Assembly (NCBI RefSeq): GCF_051486985.1
Contig: NZ_JAHVDV010000015.1
Coordinates: 1-64,000, forward strand
Direction: 5' to 3'
Length of the DNA stretch: 64,000 bases
Origin: CBFFRJ01 sp051486985
GTDB lineage: Bacteria; Pseudomonadota; Gammaproteobacteria; Enterobacterales; Enterobacteriaceae
Of this stretch, positions 15,955 through 24,867 are shown one piece after another; within the stretch, counting starts at the first letter, position 1, and the number at the start of each line of letters is the position of its first letter. Below the pieces are notes generated by a model that saw only the letters and a program-made list of their open reading frames with translations, was not told where the DNA came from and ran no database searches. The position numbers and the translations under genes are program-made.

Positions 15955-17935
15955 TTTTCAGCCCTGCTTTAGTGATTTCATCGAAATGCTGTTTTTCCAG
16001 TGTTTCGACGTCGCGAACCGGTACGTAATAATCCACGTCCTCGTCAAAGCTTTTCACAATCCAGCTGATGACGATGCCCGCGAAGCTTGCGATGGCAAGC
16101 CACCAGATATGCCAGATCATGGCGAAACCAAACACCGTTGCGAAGGCGGCAATCACGATACCGGCAGCGCTGTTTTTCGGCATATGGATTTCTTCGTAGT
16201 GCGCAGGCTGTTTGTACGCTTCGCCTTTTTCTTTCATTTCCCAGAATGCATCACGCGCATTGATCTGCGGCACAATGGCAAAGTTATAGAAAGGAGGCGG
16301 AGAAGAGGTTGCCCACTCCAGCGTACGGCCACCCCACGGGTCACCGGTCAGGTCACGGTTCTGCTCGCGGTCGCGAATAGAGACGTAGAACTGAATCAGC
16401 TGAGATGCGATACCACAGGCGATCAGCGCGGCACCGACGGCGGCAACAACCAGCATCGGGTGGAACTGCGGATCAATCTGTTGGCTCAGACGACGGGTCA
16501 TCCCCATAAAGCCCAGCACGTACAGCGGCATAAATGCCACGAAGAAGCCGATAATCCAGAACCAGAAGGCGCGTTTGCCCCACTTCTCATTCAGCGTGAA
16601 GCCAAAGGCTTTAGGCCACCAGTAGGTCACACCTGCGAAGCATCCGAAGACCACGCCGCCGATGATAACGTTATGGAAGTGCGCAATCAGGAACAGACTG
16701 TTGTGCAGAACGAAGTCCGCACCCGGTACCGCCAGCAGTACGCCGGTCATGCCGCCGACTGAGAAGGTCACGATAAAGCCGATGGTCCACAGCATTGCTG
16801 AGTGGAACACGATACGGCCCTGATACATGGTGAACAGCCAGTTGAAAATCTTAACCCCGGTTGGGATCGCGATAATCATGGTCGTAATACCGAAGAAGGC
16901 ATTCACGTTTGCACCGGCACCCATGGTGAAGAAGTGGTGCAGCCAAACGATAAACGACAGAACGGTAATACAGACGGTTGCCCACACCAGTGAGGTGTAA
17001 CCAAACAGACGTTTACGCGAGAAGGTAGCAGCGATTTCGGAGAAGACACCGAAGACCGGCAGCACCAGGATATACACTTCCGGGTGGCCCCACGCCCAAA
17101 TCAGGTTGATGTACATCATCATGTTGCCACCCAAATCATTCGTGAAGAAATGGGTACCGAGATAGCGATCCAGGGTCAGCAACGCGACGGTGACGGTCAG
17201 AATAGGGAACGAGGCAATAATCAGGATGTTGGCGCACAGAGATGCCCAGGTAAATACCGGCATCTTGAACATGGTCATGCCAGGGGCACGCATCTTGAGA
17301 ATGGTCACAAAGAAGTTAATACCGGTCAGGGTGGTACCGACACCGGAGAGCTGAATCGCCCAGATCCAGTAATCGACCCCTACGCCGGGACTGTATTCAA
17401 TTCCCGAAAGCGGCGGGTAAGCCAGCCAGCCGGTCTGCGCGAATTCGCCCACACCCAGTGACAGGTTAACCAGAATGACGCCGACAACCGTGAACCAGAA
17501 GCTCAGGTTGTTCAGGAACGGGAAGGCCACGTCGCGAGCACCGATTTGCAGCGGAACCACAACGTTCATCAGGCCGATAACCAGCGGCATCGCCACGAAG
17601 AAGATCATGATAACGCCGTGAGCGGTAAAGATCTGATCGTAGTGATGTGGCGGCAGGAAGCCAGCTTCACCCGCCGAAGCAAGCGCCTGCTGACTGCGCA
17701 TCATGATAGCATCGGCAAAGCCACGAATTAACATGACGATACCAACGACGCAGTACATGATACCGAGTTTTTTGTGGTCAACCGAAGTCAGCCATTCATT
17801 CCACAGATAGCTCCACTTACCGAAGTAAGTGATAAGGCCCAGTAAGGCCGCGCCACCAATGATAATTGCAGCTAGCGTCACCACGATAATAGGTTCGTGG
17901 TACGGCACCGCATCCAGTGTCAATTTTCCGAACAT
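15944..17935 (-). CDS. cyoB: cytochrome bo3 ubiquinol oxidase subunit I
   Basis: Catalytic subunit of the proton-pumping quinol oxidase, 663 residues, exactly the E. coli length, with fifteen predicted membrane helices. It carries low-spin heme b, high-spin heme o3 and CuB. The WGHPEVYILVLP motif holds the CuB histidine and its cross-linked tyrosine; WLHHFFTMG has two further CuB histidines; HFHNVIIGG has the heme ligands. The D-channel entrance is represented by NN near residue 120. It lies 16 bases downstream of cyoA. Confidence 0.98.
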   Translation of the reverse strand: MFGKLTLDAVPYHEPIIVVTLAAIIIGGAALLGLITYFGKWSYLWNEWLTSVDHKKLGIMYCVVGIVMLIRGFADAIMMRSQQALASAGEAGFLPPHHYDQIFTAHGVIMIFFVAMPLVIGLMNVVVPLQIGARDVAFPFLNNLSFWFTVVGVILVNLSLGVGEFAQTGWLAYPPLSGIEYSPGVGVDYWIWAIQLSGVGTTLTGINFFVTILKMRAPGMTMFKMPVFTWASLCANILIIASFPILTVTVALLTLDRYLGTHFFTNDLGGNMMMYINLIWAWGHPEVYILVLPVFGVFSEIAATFSRKRLFGYTSLVWATVCITVLSFIVWLHHFFTMGAGANVNAFFGITTMIIAIPTGVKIFNWLFTMYQGRIVFHSAMLWTIGFIVTFSVGGMTGVLLAVPGADFVLHNSLFLIAHFHNVIIGGVVFGCFAGVTYWWPKAFGFTLNEKWGKRAFWFWIIGFFVAFMPLYVLGFMGMTRRLSQQIDPQFHPMLVVAAVGAALIACGIASQLIQFYVSIRDREQNRDLTGDPWGGRTLEWATSSPPPFYNFAIVPQINARDAFWEMKEKGEAYKQPAHYEEIHMPKNSAAGIVIAAFATVFGFAMIWHIWWLAIASFAGIVISWIVKSFDEDVDYYVPVRDVETLEKQHFDEITKAGLKNGN

Positions 17936-17951
17936 TTTCTTCCTCGGCCCC

Positions 17952-18899
17952 TTAGTGAGAGGTTTCCGCGTGATTCATGTCCATGCCTTCCATCCCTTCA
18001 TGTGAAGTATGTTCACCTTCAGGTTGGGTCACGTTCATGCTCTTGCCGTGGTCCATAAATTTGTTGGTCACATCTTTGAACAAATCAGGTTTCACGTCAG
18101 AGAAGTACTCCACCTTGTTATATTCGCTAGGTGTTGCCACTTTTTCGAAGGCAGCCATGTCTGACATGGTGTTCGTTGACTGCTTCGCTTTAGCAACCCA
18201 CTGGTCGAAAGCGGCGCGGTCAGGTGTGGCAATGGCTTTGAACTTCATACCTGAGAAGCCCGGCCCACTGTAGCTGGCGGAGATACCATCATAGGTGCCT
18301 GGTTCGTTTGCGATCAGGTGCAGGTTAGTCTGCATACCGGCCATCGCATAGATCTGGCTACCCAGACGCGGGATAAAGAAGGAGTTCATCACGGAGTTCG
18401 AGGTCACTTTGAACTGCACCGGCGTATTCGCCGGGAAGGCGATTTCGTTTACGGTAGCAATGCCCTGTTCCGGATAGATGAAGAACCATTTCCAGTCCAT
18501 TGAGATGACTTCGATCGTAATCGGTTTCTCATCGTGAACCAGCGGTTTACTTGGCTCAAGCGCGTGAGTCGTTTTCCAGGTCAGAACGGCAAGGAACAGG
18601 ATGATAAGGATAGGCACTGTCCAGACTACAGCTTCAACTTTGTTGGAGTGTGACCAGTTAGGGCTGTACTTCGCATCTTTATTGCTCGCACGGTATTTCC
18701 AGGCGAAACCGACTGCCATCAAGATGGCGGGAATCACGACAATCAACATCAGGCCAAATGCCGTCAGTATCAACGAACGTTGCTCCAGTCCAATCTGTCC
18801 TTTTGGGTCGAGGAGCGCAGAATCACAACCACTGAGTAAAACAGTACCTGCGATTAATGACATCCATCCCAAACTTTTATTGTATTTCCTGAGTCTCAT
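17952..18899 (-). CDS. cyoA: cytochrome bo3 ubiquinol oxidase subunit II
   Basis: Membrane-anchored subunit II, 315 residues. It has a lipoprotein signal with lipobox LLSGC (Cys25), two transmembrane helices, and a periplasmic cupredoxin domain. As in all quinol oxidases the CuA ligands are missing. The C-terminal tail is rich in histidine and methionine (EGMEGMDMNHAETSH). First gene of cyoABCDE, preceded by a GAGG ribosome-binding site. Expression in E. coli is repressed by ArcA and Fnr when oxygen is low; the upstream region here is long enough for such sites but I could not assign them. Confidence 0.97.
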   Translation of the reverse strand: MRLRKYNKSLGWMSLIAGTVLLSGCDSALLDPKGQIGLEQRSLILTAFGLMLIVVIPAILMAVGFAWKYRASNKDAKYSPNWSHSNKVEAVVWTVPILIILFLAVLTWKTTHALEPSKPLVHDEKPITIEVISMDWKWFFIYPEQGIATVNEIAFPANTPVQFKVTSNSVMNSFFIPRLGSQIYAMAGMQTNLHLIANEPGTYDGISASYSGPGFSGMKFKAIATPDRAAFDQWVAKAKQSTNTMSDMAAFEKVATPSEYNKVEYFSDVKPDLFKDVTNKFMDHGKSMNVTQPEGEHTSHEGMEGMDMNHAETSH

Positions 18900-19459
18900 T
18901 TAACGACCTCAATTCCACGGGGGTCTGGTGGCGTTTAAAGTGTGCGGGCATTTTACGGGAAGGTTACATTACTGTAAACATGAATGGCATAGTGTCAGTA
19001 AGGTGTTACTGAGTTCTGCCGAGTGTGTCACGCGGAATGCAACAACCTGTAAAATTGCGCCTTCGCACAACCTCTCATCAAGGTTATAACGAAAACACTG
19101 CCTTACAATAGTGGGTGTGGGTAAATTGGTATAACCAATCAAATTAATACACATTTGCTTAACAATAATTCAGCATTTATTGAACATTACTGGAAAGTAA
19201 ATATTAATAACGCTGCTGAATCGTTAAAGAGTAGCCCTTAATTTATATCGCACAAATTAATTAAAGAAAAAATATTACGACATATCTTAATAATCGCGAA
19301 ACGTGTTTTTAAAATGCGATTAAATATTGAACAATGTGATAACTATTAGTAATTATTTAGTAAGGTTTATTTCTAAGCGACTGATTTCATGAAATGATTC
19401 AGTCGAAGGGCGTGCTCAGTTGATCCTGACCTCTTTTCCCGACTCCAGCCTTACTGACT
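18900..19459. other. long AT-rich intergenic region upstream of cyoA
   Basis: About 560 bases between cyoA and the end of ampG with no supportable gene. The half nearest ampG (about 19130-19380) is strongly AT-rich with many TTAAT/ATTAA elements, which suits ArcA- or H-NS-type binding. The half nearest cyoA holds its promoter and leader. A 61-codon open frame at 18969-19154 (minus) lacks a ribosome-binding site and family resemblance. Confidence 0.4.
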
Positions 19460-19489
19460 CCGCCAGCCTGAACGCTGTCAGGCTGGCGG
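19460..19489. terminator. hairpin overlapping the ampG stop codon
   Basis: A perfect 12-bp stem CCGCCAGCCTGA (19460-19471) / TCAGGCTGGCGG (19478-19489) with loop ACGCTG. The ampG stop codon (19478-19480) lies at the inner edge of the stem, so the last codons of the gene form half the hairpin. No T-run follows on the minus strand, so it is a stabiliser or weak terminator. Confidence 0.6.
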
Positions 19490-20953
19490 GGTTCTGCGAA
19501 GCGCGAGAAGGTCGAGGAAGCCACCGAAAAGAATGCCGCTGATGGCGAAAAGGGCACCGATTTCCAGTACCGTATCGAGGAAACTTATTGTCGTAAGCCC
19601 GCTGGCGTTAAGAAGTAAGCACAACAGCCAGACCGCGAGCAGCAGGCAGCCTGCGCATAGGATGCGTAGTGCCATACGATAGCCGGTTACAAAGGCTGTT
19701 CTTCGCATAAACGTTTGAGACGATTGGGTATATTCCAGCGTTTTCTTACACAGAAGCAGCAAAAGCAGGCCGGGTATGGCTGCAACAATGGAGAATAAAT
19801 AGAAAGACGACCAGCCGTGCTGTTCAACAAACCAGCCCGCAAGGGGGCCTACATAGACTCGTCCAACCGCCGATAGCGCAGAGAGCAGCGCAAATTGGGT
19901 GGCGGAAAAGGATTTGTTGCAGAGCGTCATAAGTAAGGCCACAAAGGCCGAGGTTCCCATTCCGCCGCAAAGATTCTCAAAAAACACCGCCGAGGCCATG
20001 CTGAGGATGTTTTTATCGGTTACCGCCAGCAGCCAGTATCCTGCATTTGACGCGCCTTGCAACATGCCGAAAATCAGTAAGGCGCGAAACAGAGAGAGGC
20101 GCTGCATAAGTACGCCACCCCATAACGCACCGATGATGGTGGCAAGAAGGCCCAGCGATTTGTTGACCACGCCCACTTCACCTGCATCAAAACCGACGCC
20201 ACGAATCAAAAAGGTGGTGGTCAGCGTCATGGCAAAAGCATCGCCCAGCTTGTAAAGCACAATCAGCAGCAGAATAAGCCAGGCGTTATTGCGTCCGAAA
20301 AAATCCCGCAGTGGTTCAGCAATGGCCTGCTCAAGACTGCGCGGCGCGGGAATAGCATCGTCGGGTTCAGGTGCAATATAAGTGGCAATAATGCAGGGAA
20401 TTAAAAATGCGGCCATCAGCCAGTACATGCCCTGCCAGCCAAGCCAGCGGTCTGCAAGCCATAATGCCAGCCCGCCTGAAACCAGCATGCCGAGACGGTA
20501 ACCCAGTACGCTGATTGCTGCACCAGCGCCACGCTCTTCGGCGGTCAGTACATCGGTTTTCCAGGCATCAAAGACAATGTCCTGTGACGCTGAACAGAAC
20601 GCGATGATGACAGCGAGCGCCGCCATCCAGCGAAGCTGACTCAGCGGCTCAAGAAACCCCATCGCCGCAATCGCAATAAGCAGTCCCAGTTGCGTGACAA
20701 GCAGCCAGCCTCTGCGACGCCCCAGAAACGAGGGGGTATAGCGATCCATGACCGGAGACCACAGGAACTTGAAAACATAAGCCTGGCCGACCAGCGAGAA
20801 GAAACCGATGGTTTTCAGGTCAACATTGGCGACCGTCATCCACGCCTGAAGCGTCCCTGATGTCAGGGCAAGCGGCAGTCCGGAAGCGAAGCCCAGCACC
20901 AGGAGTATGGCTGATTTAGGCTGCTGAAAGATGCGCAAATAGTGATTTGACAT
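19478..20953 (-). CDS. ampG: muropeptide permease AmpG
   Basis: Inner-membrane MFS permease importing GlcNAc-1,6-anhydroMurNAc and its peptides for cell-wall recycling; the imported muropeptides also set AmpC beta-lactamase induction through AmpR in organisms that have it. It has 491 residues, the E. coli length, with about 14 hydrophobic helices and a start at MSNHYLRIFQQPKSAI. It is 41 bases downstream of yajG on the same strand, as in E. coli. No truncation. Confidence 0.97.
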   Translation of the reverse strand: MSNHYLRIFQQPKSAILLVLGFASGLPLALTSGTLQAWMTVANVDLKTIGFFSLVGQAYVFKFLWSPVMDRYTPSFLGRRRGWLLVTQLGLLIAIAAMGFLEPLSQLRWMAALAVIIAFCSASQDIVFDAWKTDVLTAEERGAGAAISVLGYRLGMLVSGGLALWLADRWLGWQGMYWLMAAFLIPCIIATYIAPEPDDAIPAPRSLEQAIAEPLRDFFGRNNAWLILLLIVLYKLGDAFAMTLTTTFLIRGVGFDAGEVGVVNKSLGLLATIIGALWGGVLMQRLSLFRALLIFGMLQGASNAGYWLLAVTDKNILSMASAVFFENLCGGMGTSAFVALLMTLCNKSFSATQFALLSALSAVGRVYVGPLAGWFVEQHGWSSFYLFSIVAAIPGLLLLLLCKKTLEYTQSSQTFMRRTAFVTGYRMALRILCAGCLLLAVWLLCLLLNASGLTTISFLDTVLEIGALFAISGILFGGFLDLLALRRTPPA

Positions 20954-20994
20954 GGTTTGAAACTGGCCCGGAGAACCGGGCCAGAGAACGGGGC

Positions 20995-21573
20995 TTAGCG
21001 CGCGTTCTGCTTGATGAACTGATGAATAACGGTGTCCTGAGACATATCGGCGATAGTATCGGTCAGCACGTTGTTAACCGCATTGGCGATTTTGTCATTT
21101 GAGGCCTGAAGGGCACCCTCAACGTTATAGCTGGCGCGGTAATTTTTCGTCATTTTGTTGCCATTCGCTGCGGTTGCGATGATGGCGATATCCGCTTTGG
21201 TCGAAATTTTGTAACGCAGGTTGCCTTCAGAAACGTCAGCAAAAAGCTGGTTAACAATAATCTGCAGGTTAGCCGCGCCGTTAGGCCCGATCATATAGCC
21301 GCGCGCAGTCATTTGTTTCTCAAGCACTTCCTGCAGGAGGAAGCGTAAGTCGCGAGAAGCGGTAAGGGTTACCAGTTGGTTATCGCGGTTTACTTTCGCC
21401 AGCGCCTGGTCCTGACGCTGGTCGGCGCCGTTAATGCTGACGGTGACGCCCATCAGGCTCGGATCCTGCTGTGGCAGCGTGATTTTAGGCGCAACATCAA
21501 TGGTTGTTGGCGGTGTTGCACAACCGGCCAGCATGAACATAGCGACCAGGGGAAGAAGAAGTTTTTTTAACAT
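20995..21573 (-). CDS. yajG: outer-membrane lipoprotein YajG
   Basis: Lipoprotein of 192 residues with signal peptide MLKKLLLPLVAMFMLAGC, lipobox LAGC and Cys18. No Asp follows the cysteine, so sorting to the outer membrane is expected. The body is the YajG family fold of unknown function (SLMGVTVSINGADQR, then YRASYNVEGALQASND). The start at 21573 gives the E. coli length; an upstream start would put 48 residues in front of the signal peptide. Co-transcribed with ampG. Confidence 0.95.
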   Translation of the reverse strand: MLKKLLLPLVAMFMLAGCATPPTTIDVAPKITLPQQDPSLMGVTVSINGADQRQDQALAKVNRDNQLVTLTASRDLRFLLQEVLEKQMTARGYMIGPNGAANLQIIVNQLFADVSEGNLRYKISTKADIAIIATAANGNKMTKNYRASYNVEGALQASNDKIANAVNNVLTDTIADMSQDTVIHQFIKQNAR

Positions 21574-21817
21574 GTTCAGACTCTCTGCAGACGGTATACG
21601 TAAAGGGGAAAAATTTGCGTCATCATAACATCGCCATCCGCAAGGGGAAGGGCTCAACGCATGTAAATTCATCGCCTTGTGCGTAAATCGTACTGTGAGA
21701 CAGTTTTCTGGGCGCATCAGGGTGTCAACGGGGAGCTTTTAATCAGAGTTCATACCTTTGGCTGAGAATTCACGACGAAGGCTAAATTTTTGTTGTTTTC
21801 TTGTTATGGGCAGGATA

Positions 21818-21832
21818 AAAGCGGCTAACATT
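21818..21832 (+). promoter_or_regulatory. candidate gearbox/sigma-S -10 element of bolA
   Basis: CGGCTAACA at about 21822-21830 resembles the CGGCTAGTA -10 of the E. coli bolA1 gearbox promoter, and it lies about 50 bases upstream of the bolA start. The yajG-bolA intergenic region (302 bases) shows nothing else I can name. Assigned by resemblance only. Confidence 0.45.
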
Positions 21833-21875
21833 TAAAGGGATGGGTAGCATCTCAGCGTTGCGGAGGAGTCATTTC

Positions 21876-22193
21876 ATGATGATACGTGAACAGATAGAAG
21901 AAAAGTTAAGGGCAGCGTTTGAACCCGTGTTCCTCGAAGTTGTTGATGAAAGCTATCGTCACAATGTACCGGCCGGTTCTGAAAGTCATTTTAAAGTGGT
22001 GTTGGTCAGTGACCGATTCACCGGTGAGCGTTTTCTGAATCGACACCGCATGATATACGGAACCCTGTCGGCGGAGCTGTCTTCCACCGTCCATGCGCTG
22101 GCGCTGCATACCTACACCATTAAGGAGTGGGCGGGTCTGCAGGATACCATTTTTGCCTCGCCGCCTTGCCGTGGGGCAGGCACCATCGCATAA
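21876..22193 (+). CDS. bolA: stress morphogen/transcription regulator BolA
   Basis: BolA, 105 residues as in E. coli, is a small class II KH-like protein that alters cell shape and biofilm genes in stationary phase and pairs with monothiol glutaredoxins through a shared iron-sulfur cluster. The conserved FKVVLVSDRFTGERFLNRHR and the C-terminal VHALALHTYTIKEW are present. The start MMIREQIEEK lies seven bases after GGAGGAG. It is divergent from yajG-ampG and is followed by its own terminator. Confidence 0.96.
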   Translation: MMIREQIEEKLRAAFEPVFLEVVDESYRHNVPAGSESHFKVVLVSDRFTGERFLNRHRMIYGTLSAELSSTVHALALHTYTIKEWAGLQDTIFASPPCRGAGTIA

Positions 22194-22246
22194 AACGCAT
22201 TTGCAACTGCGTGAACTTTTCCAGTATGTTGCGTACAGATTATGTG

Positions 22247-22268
22247 AAAACGGCCTGCGGGCCGTTTT
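22247..22268 (+). terminator. bolA terminator
   Basis: Stem AAAACGGCC / GGCCGTTTT with TGCG loop and a T-rich tail, about 55 bases after the bolA stop. Confidence 0.85.
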
Positions 22269-22361
22269 GTTTTGTCTGAGATTTGAGCGAGAAGGGCAAT
22301 TTTTAGGTCAAAATTACCTCGGAATTGTGAAAAATGGCGCAACAATGCGGCGTTCCCGTTC

Positions 22362-22390
22362 TCGACTCACTAAAGTGATGCCGCTATAAT
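22362..22390 (+). promoter_or_regulatory. sigma-70 promoter of tig
   Basis: A perfect -10 TATAAT at 22385-22390 with TCGACT at 22362-22367 (four of six consensus bases) and a 17-base spacer. It lies about 150 bases upstream of the tig start. Confidence 0.7.
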
Positions 22391-22537
22391 GCCGCGTCTT
22401 TATATATGAACGTCTTCGGGATGATTCTGGCGACAGGGAATGTTTATCAAATTTGAGAAAGCATCCCGGTTAAGTGAAGCCAATGACAGCTTCCAGTGAA
22501 GAGTTGACCGAGCACCGTGATTTTTTGAGGTAACAAG

Positions 22538-23836
22538 ATGCAAGTTTCAGTTGAAACCACTCAGGGCCTTGGGCGCCGTGTAACGATTACTATCGCTGCT
22601 GACAGCATCGAGACCGCTGTTAAGAGCGAACTGGTCAACGTAGCGAAAAAAGTACGTATCGACGGGTTCCGTAAGGGCAAAGTACCGATGACCGTTGTTG
22701 CTCAGCGTTATGGCGCTTCCGTTCGCCAGGACGTACTGGGCGAACTGATGAGCCGCAACTTTATTGATGCAATCATCCAGGAAAAAATCAACCCGGCTGG
22801 CGCACCGAACTATGTTCCGGGCGAATACAAACTGGGCGAAGACTTTACCTATTCCGTTGAATTCGAAGTGTATCCGGACGTTGAGCTGAAAGGCCTGGAA
22901 ACCATCGAAGTTGAAAAACCTGTTGTTGAAGTCAACGATGAAGACGTCGACACCATGCTGGATACCCTGCGTAAACAGCAGGCAACCTGGAAAGACAAAG
23001 ACGGCGCAGTTGACGCTGAAGATCGTGTTACCGTTGATTTCTCCGGCTCTGTAGATGGCGAAGAGTTCGAAGGCGGTAAAGCGACTGATTTCGTACTGGC
23101 TATGGGTCAGGGTCGTATGATCCCGGGCTTTGAAGACGGTATCAAAGGTCACAAAGCGGGCGAAGAGTTCACCATCGACGTCACCTTCCCGGAAGATTAC
23201 CACGCTGAAAACCTGAAAGGTAAAGCGGCTCAGTTCGTTATCAACCTGAAAAAAGTTGAAGAGCGTGAACTGCCGGAATTCACTGAAGAGTTCATCAAAC
23301 GTTTCGGCGTTGAAGATGGATCTCTGGCTGGTCTGCGTAGCGAAGTGCGTAAAAACATGGAGCGCGAACTGAAAGGTGCCGTACGTAACCGCATCAAAAC
23401 TCAGGCTATCGACGGTCTGGTGAAAGCGAACGATATCGACATCCCGGCTGCACTGATTGACAGCGAAATCGACGTTCTGCGTCGTCAGGCTGCTCAGCGC
23501 TTCGGTGGTAACGAGAAGCAAGCACTGGAACTGCCGCGTGAGCTGTTCGAAGAACAAGCTAAACGCCGTGTCGTTGTTGGCCTGCTGCTGGGCGAAGTCA
23601 TTCGTACCAACGAGCTGAAAGCTGATGAAGAGCGCGTTAAGGGTCTGATCGAAGAGATGGCGTCTGCCTACGAAGATCCGAAAGAAGTTATCGAGTTCTA
23701 CAGCAAAAACAAAGAGCTGACCGACAACATGCGCAATGTTGCTCTGGAAGAACAAGCGGTAGAAGCTGTTCTGGCAAAAGCAAAAGTGACTGAAAAAGCG
23801 ACCAGCTTCCAGGAACTGATGAACCAGCAGGCTTAA
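22538..23836 (+). CDS. tig: trigger factor
   Basis: Ribosome-bound chaperone and prolyl isomerase that receives nascent chains at the exit tunnel. At 432 residues it has the E. coli length. Domains are the ribosome-binding tail (1-115, with the L23-contacting GFRKGKVP at 43-50), the FKBP-type PPIase domain (about 150-245, VDFSGSVDGEEFEGG), and the long helical C-terminal chaperone arms. The strong codon bias explains a long stop-free frame on the opposite strand, which is not a gene. Confidence 0.98.
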   Translation: MQVSVETTQGLGRRVTITIAADSIETAVKSELVNVAKKVRIDGFRKGKVPMTVVAQRYGASVRQDVLGELMSRNFIDAIIQEKINPAGAPNYVPGEYKLGEDFTYSVEFEVYPDVELKGLETIEVEKPVVEVNDEDVDTMLDTLRKQQATWKDKDGAVDAEDRVTVDFSGSVDGEEFEGGKATDFVLAMGQGRMIPGFEDGIKGHKAGEEFTIDVTFPEDYHAENLKGKAAQFVINLKKVEERELPEFTEEFIKRFGVEDGSLAGLRSEVRKNMERELKGAVRNRIKTQAIDGLVKANDIDIPAALIDSEIDVLRRQAAQRFGGNEKQALELPRELFEEQAKRRVVVGLLLGEVIRTNELKADEERVKGLIEEMASAYEDPKEVIEFYSKNKELTDNMRNVALEEQAVEAVLAKAKVTEKATSFQELMNQQA

Positions 23837-23861
23837 TTTACTCCCGTACATAGAGTAAACA

Positions 23862-23898
23862 ATGAGCCCGTCACCGTCAGGTGGCGGGCTTTTTTTAT
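23862..23898 (+). terminator. tig terminator
   Basis: Stem AGCCCGTCACC / GGTGGCGGGCT (one G-U pair), loop GTCA, followed by seven or more T residues. Confidence 0.88.
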
Positions 23899-23968
23899 CG
23901 CATTGACGCTATCAGAAGTGTGCTAAAAGGATGTTTCAGTGTTAGCGTAACAGCAAAAGATTGTTATG

Positions 23969-23998
23969 CTTGAATTAAGGTGTGGTCATCCCCATACA
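23969..23998 (+). promoter_or_regulatory. sigma-32 heat-shock promoter of clpP
   Basis: CTTGAAT at 23969-23975 and CCCCATACA at 23990-23998, spacer 14, match the sigma-32 consensus (CTTGAA, CCCCATnT). The site is about 120 bases upstream of clpP, consistent with the known heat-shock control of clpPX. Confidence 0.82.
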
Positions 23999-24119
23999 GG
24001 GAAGATGAATGTAAACACTCTGGCTGATACTCCGTCCGTGTGCCGATCGTAGTCAGACCTGGCTCACTCAAGTACAATCAGTACAGCAGGTTATTTATTT
24101 TTATATCCAGGAGACGGAA

Positions 24120-24743
24120 ATGTCATACAGCGGCGAACGAGATTCCTTTGCACCCCATATGGCCCTGGTGCCTATGGTTATTGAGCAGACCTCACGCGGT
24201 GAGCGCTCCTTCGATATCTACTCCCGTCTTCTTAAGGAACGTGTCATTTTTATGACGGGTCAGGTCGAAGATCATATGGCTAACCTGATTGTCGCGCAGA
24301 TGCTGTTTCTGGAAGCTGAGAACCCGGAAAAAGATATCTACCTGTACATTAACTCTCCTGGCGGGGTAATTACTGCCGGGATGTCGATTTACGACACCAT
24401 GCAATTTATTAAGCCTGATGTCAGCACCATTTGCATGGGTCAGGCCGCGTCGATGGGCGCATTCCTGCTCACTGCGGGGGCCAAGGGCAAGCGTTTCTGC
24501 TTGCCAAACTCACGTGTAATGATTCACCAGCCGCTGGGCGGCTATCAGGGTCAGGCAACGGACATTGAGATCCACGCGCGTGAAATTTTGAAAGTAAAAG
24601 GGCGCATGAATGAACTCATGGCCCATCATACGGGTCAACCATTAGAGCAAATTGAACGTGACACCGAGCGTGACCGCTTCCTGAATGCACACGAAGCCGT
24701 CGAATACGGACTGGTCGATTCAATTCTGACCCATCGTAATTAA
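24120..24743 (+). CDS. clpP: ATP-dependent Clp protease proteolytic subunit
   Basis: Serine peptidase that forms a tetradecameric barrel fed by ClpX or ClpA. It has 207 residues including a propeptide of about 14 residues. The catalytic triad is Ser111 (GQAASMGAF), His136 (MIHQPLGG) and Asp185 (ERDTERDRF region). Preceded by a good ribosome-binding site (CAGGAGACGG), and co-transcribed with clpX 124 bases downstream. Confidence 0.98.
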   Translation: MSYSGERDSFAPHMALVPMVIEQTSRGERSFDIYSRLLKERVIFMTGQVEDHMANLIVAQMLFLEAENPEKDIYLYINSPGGVITAGMSIYDTMQFIKPDVSTICMGQAASMGAFLLTAGAKGKRFCLPNSRVMIHQPLGGYQGQATDIEIHAREILKVKGRMNELMAHHTGQPLEQIERDTERDRFLNAHEAVEYGLVDSILTHRN

Positions 24744-24867
24744 TGCCCAGGCTGCAGGTGTACCGCTATACTCAATGAAAGCGGCATTACGTTTTGTAGC
24801 GTTTTGCGCCTGGAATGGCATCTGCGTCGTCATGTGCGGCACAAGAACAGAAAAGAGGTTTTGACTC

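Noticed and set aside
18969..19154. 61-codon frame upstream of cyoA
   Set aside because: No ribosome-binding site, no resemblance to any family, and the region is the expected cyo promoter zone.
22547..23851. 434-codon open frame on the minus strand opposite tig
   Set aside because: tig has strong codon bias, and its codon choice leaves the opposite frame free of stops. The antisense frame has no ribosome-binding site and no family resemblance.
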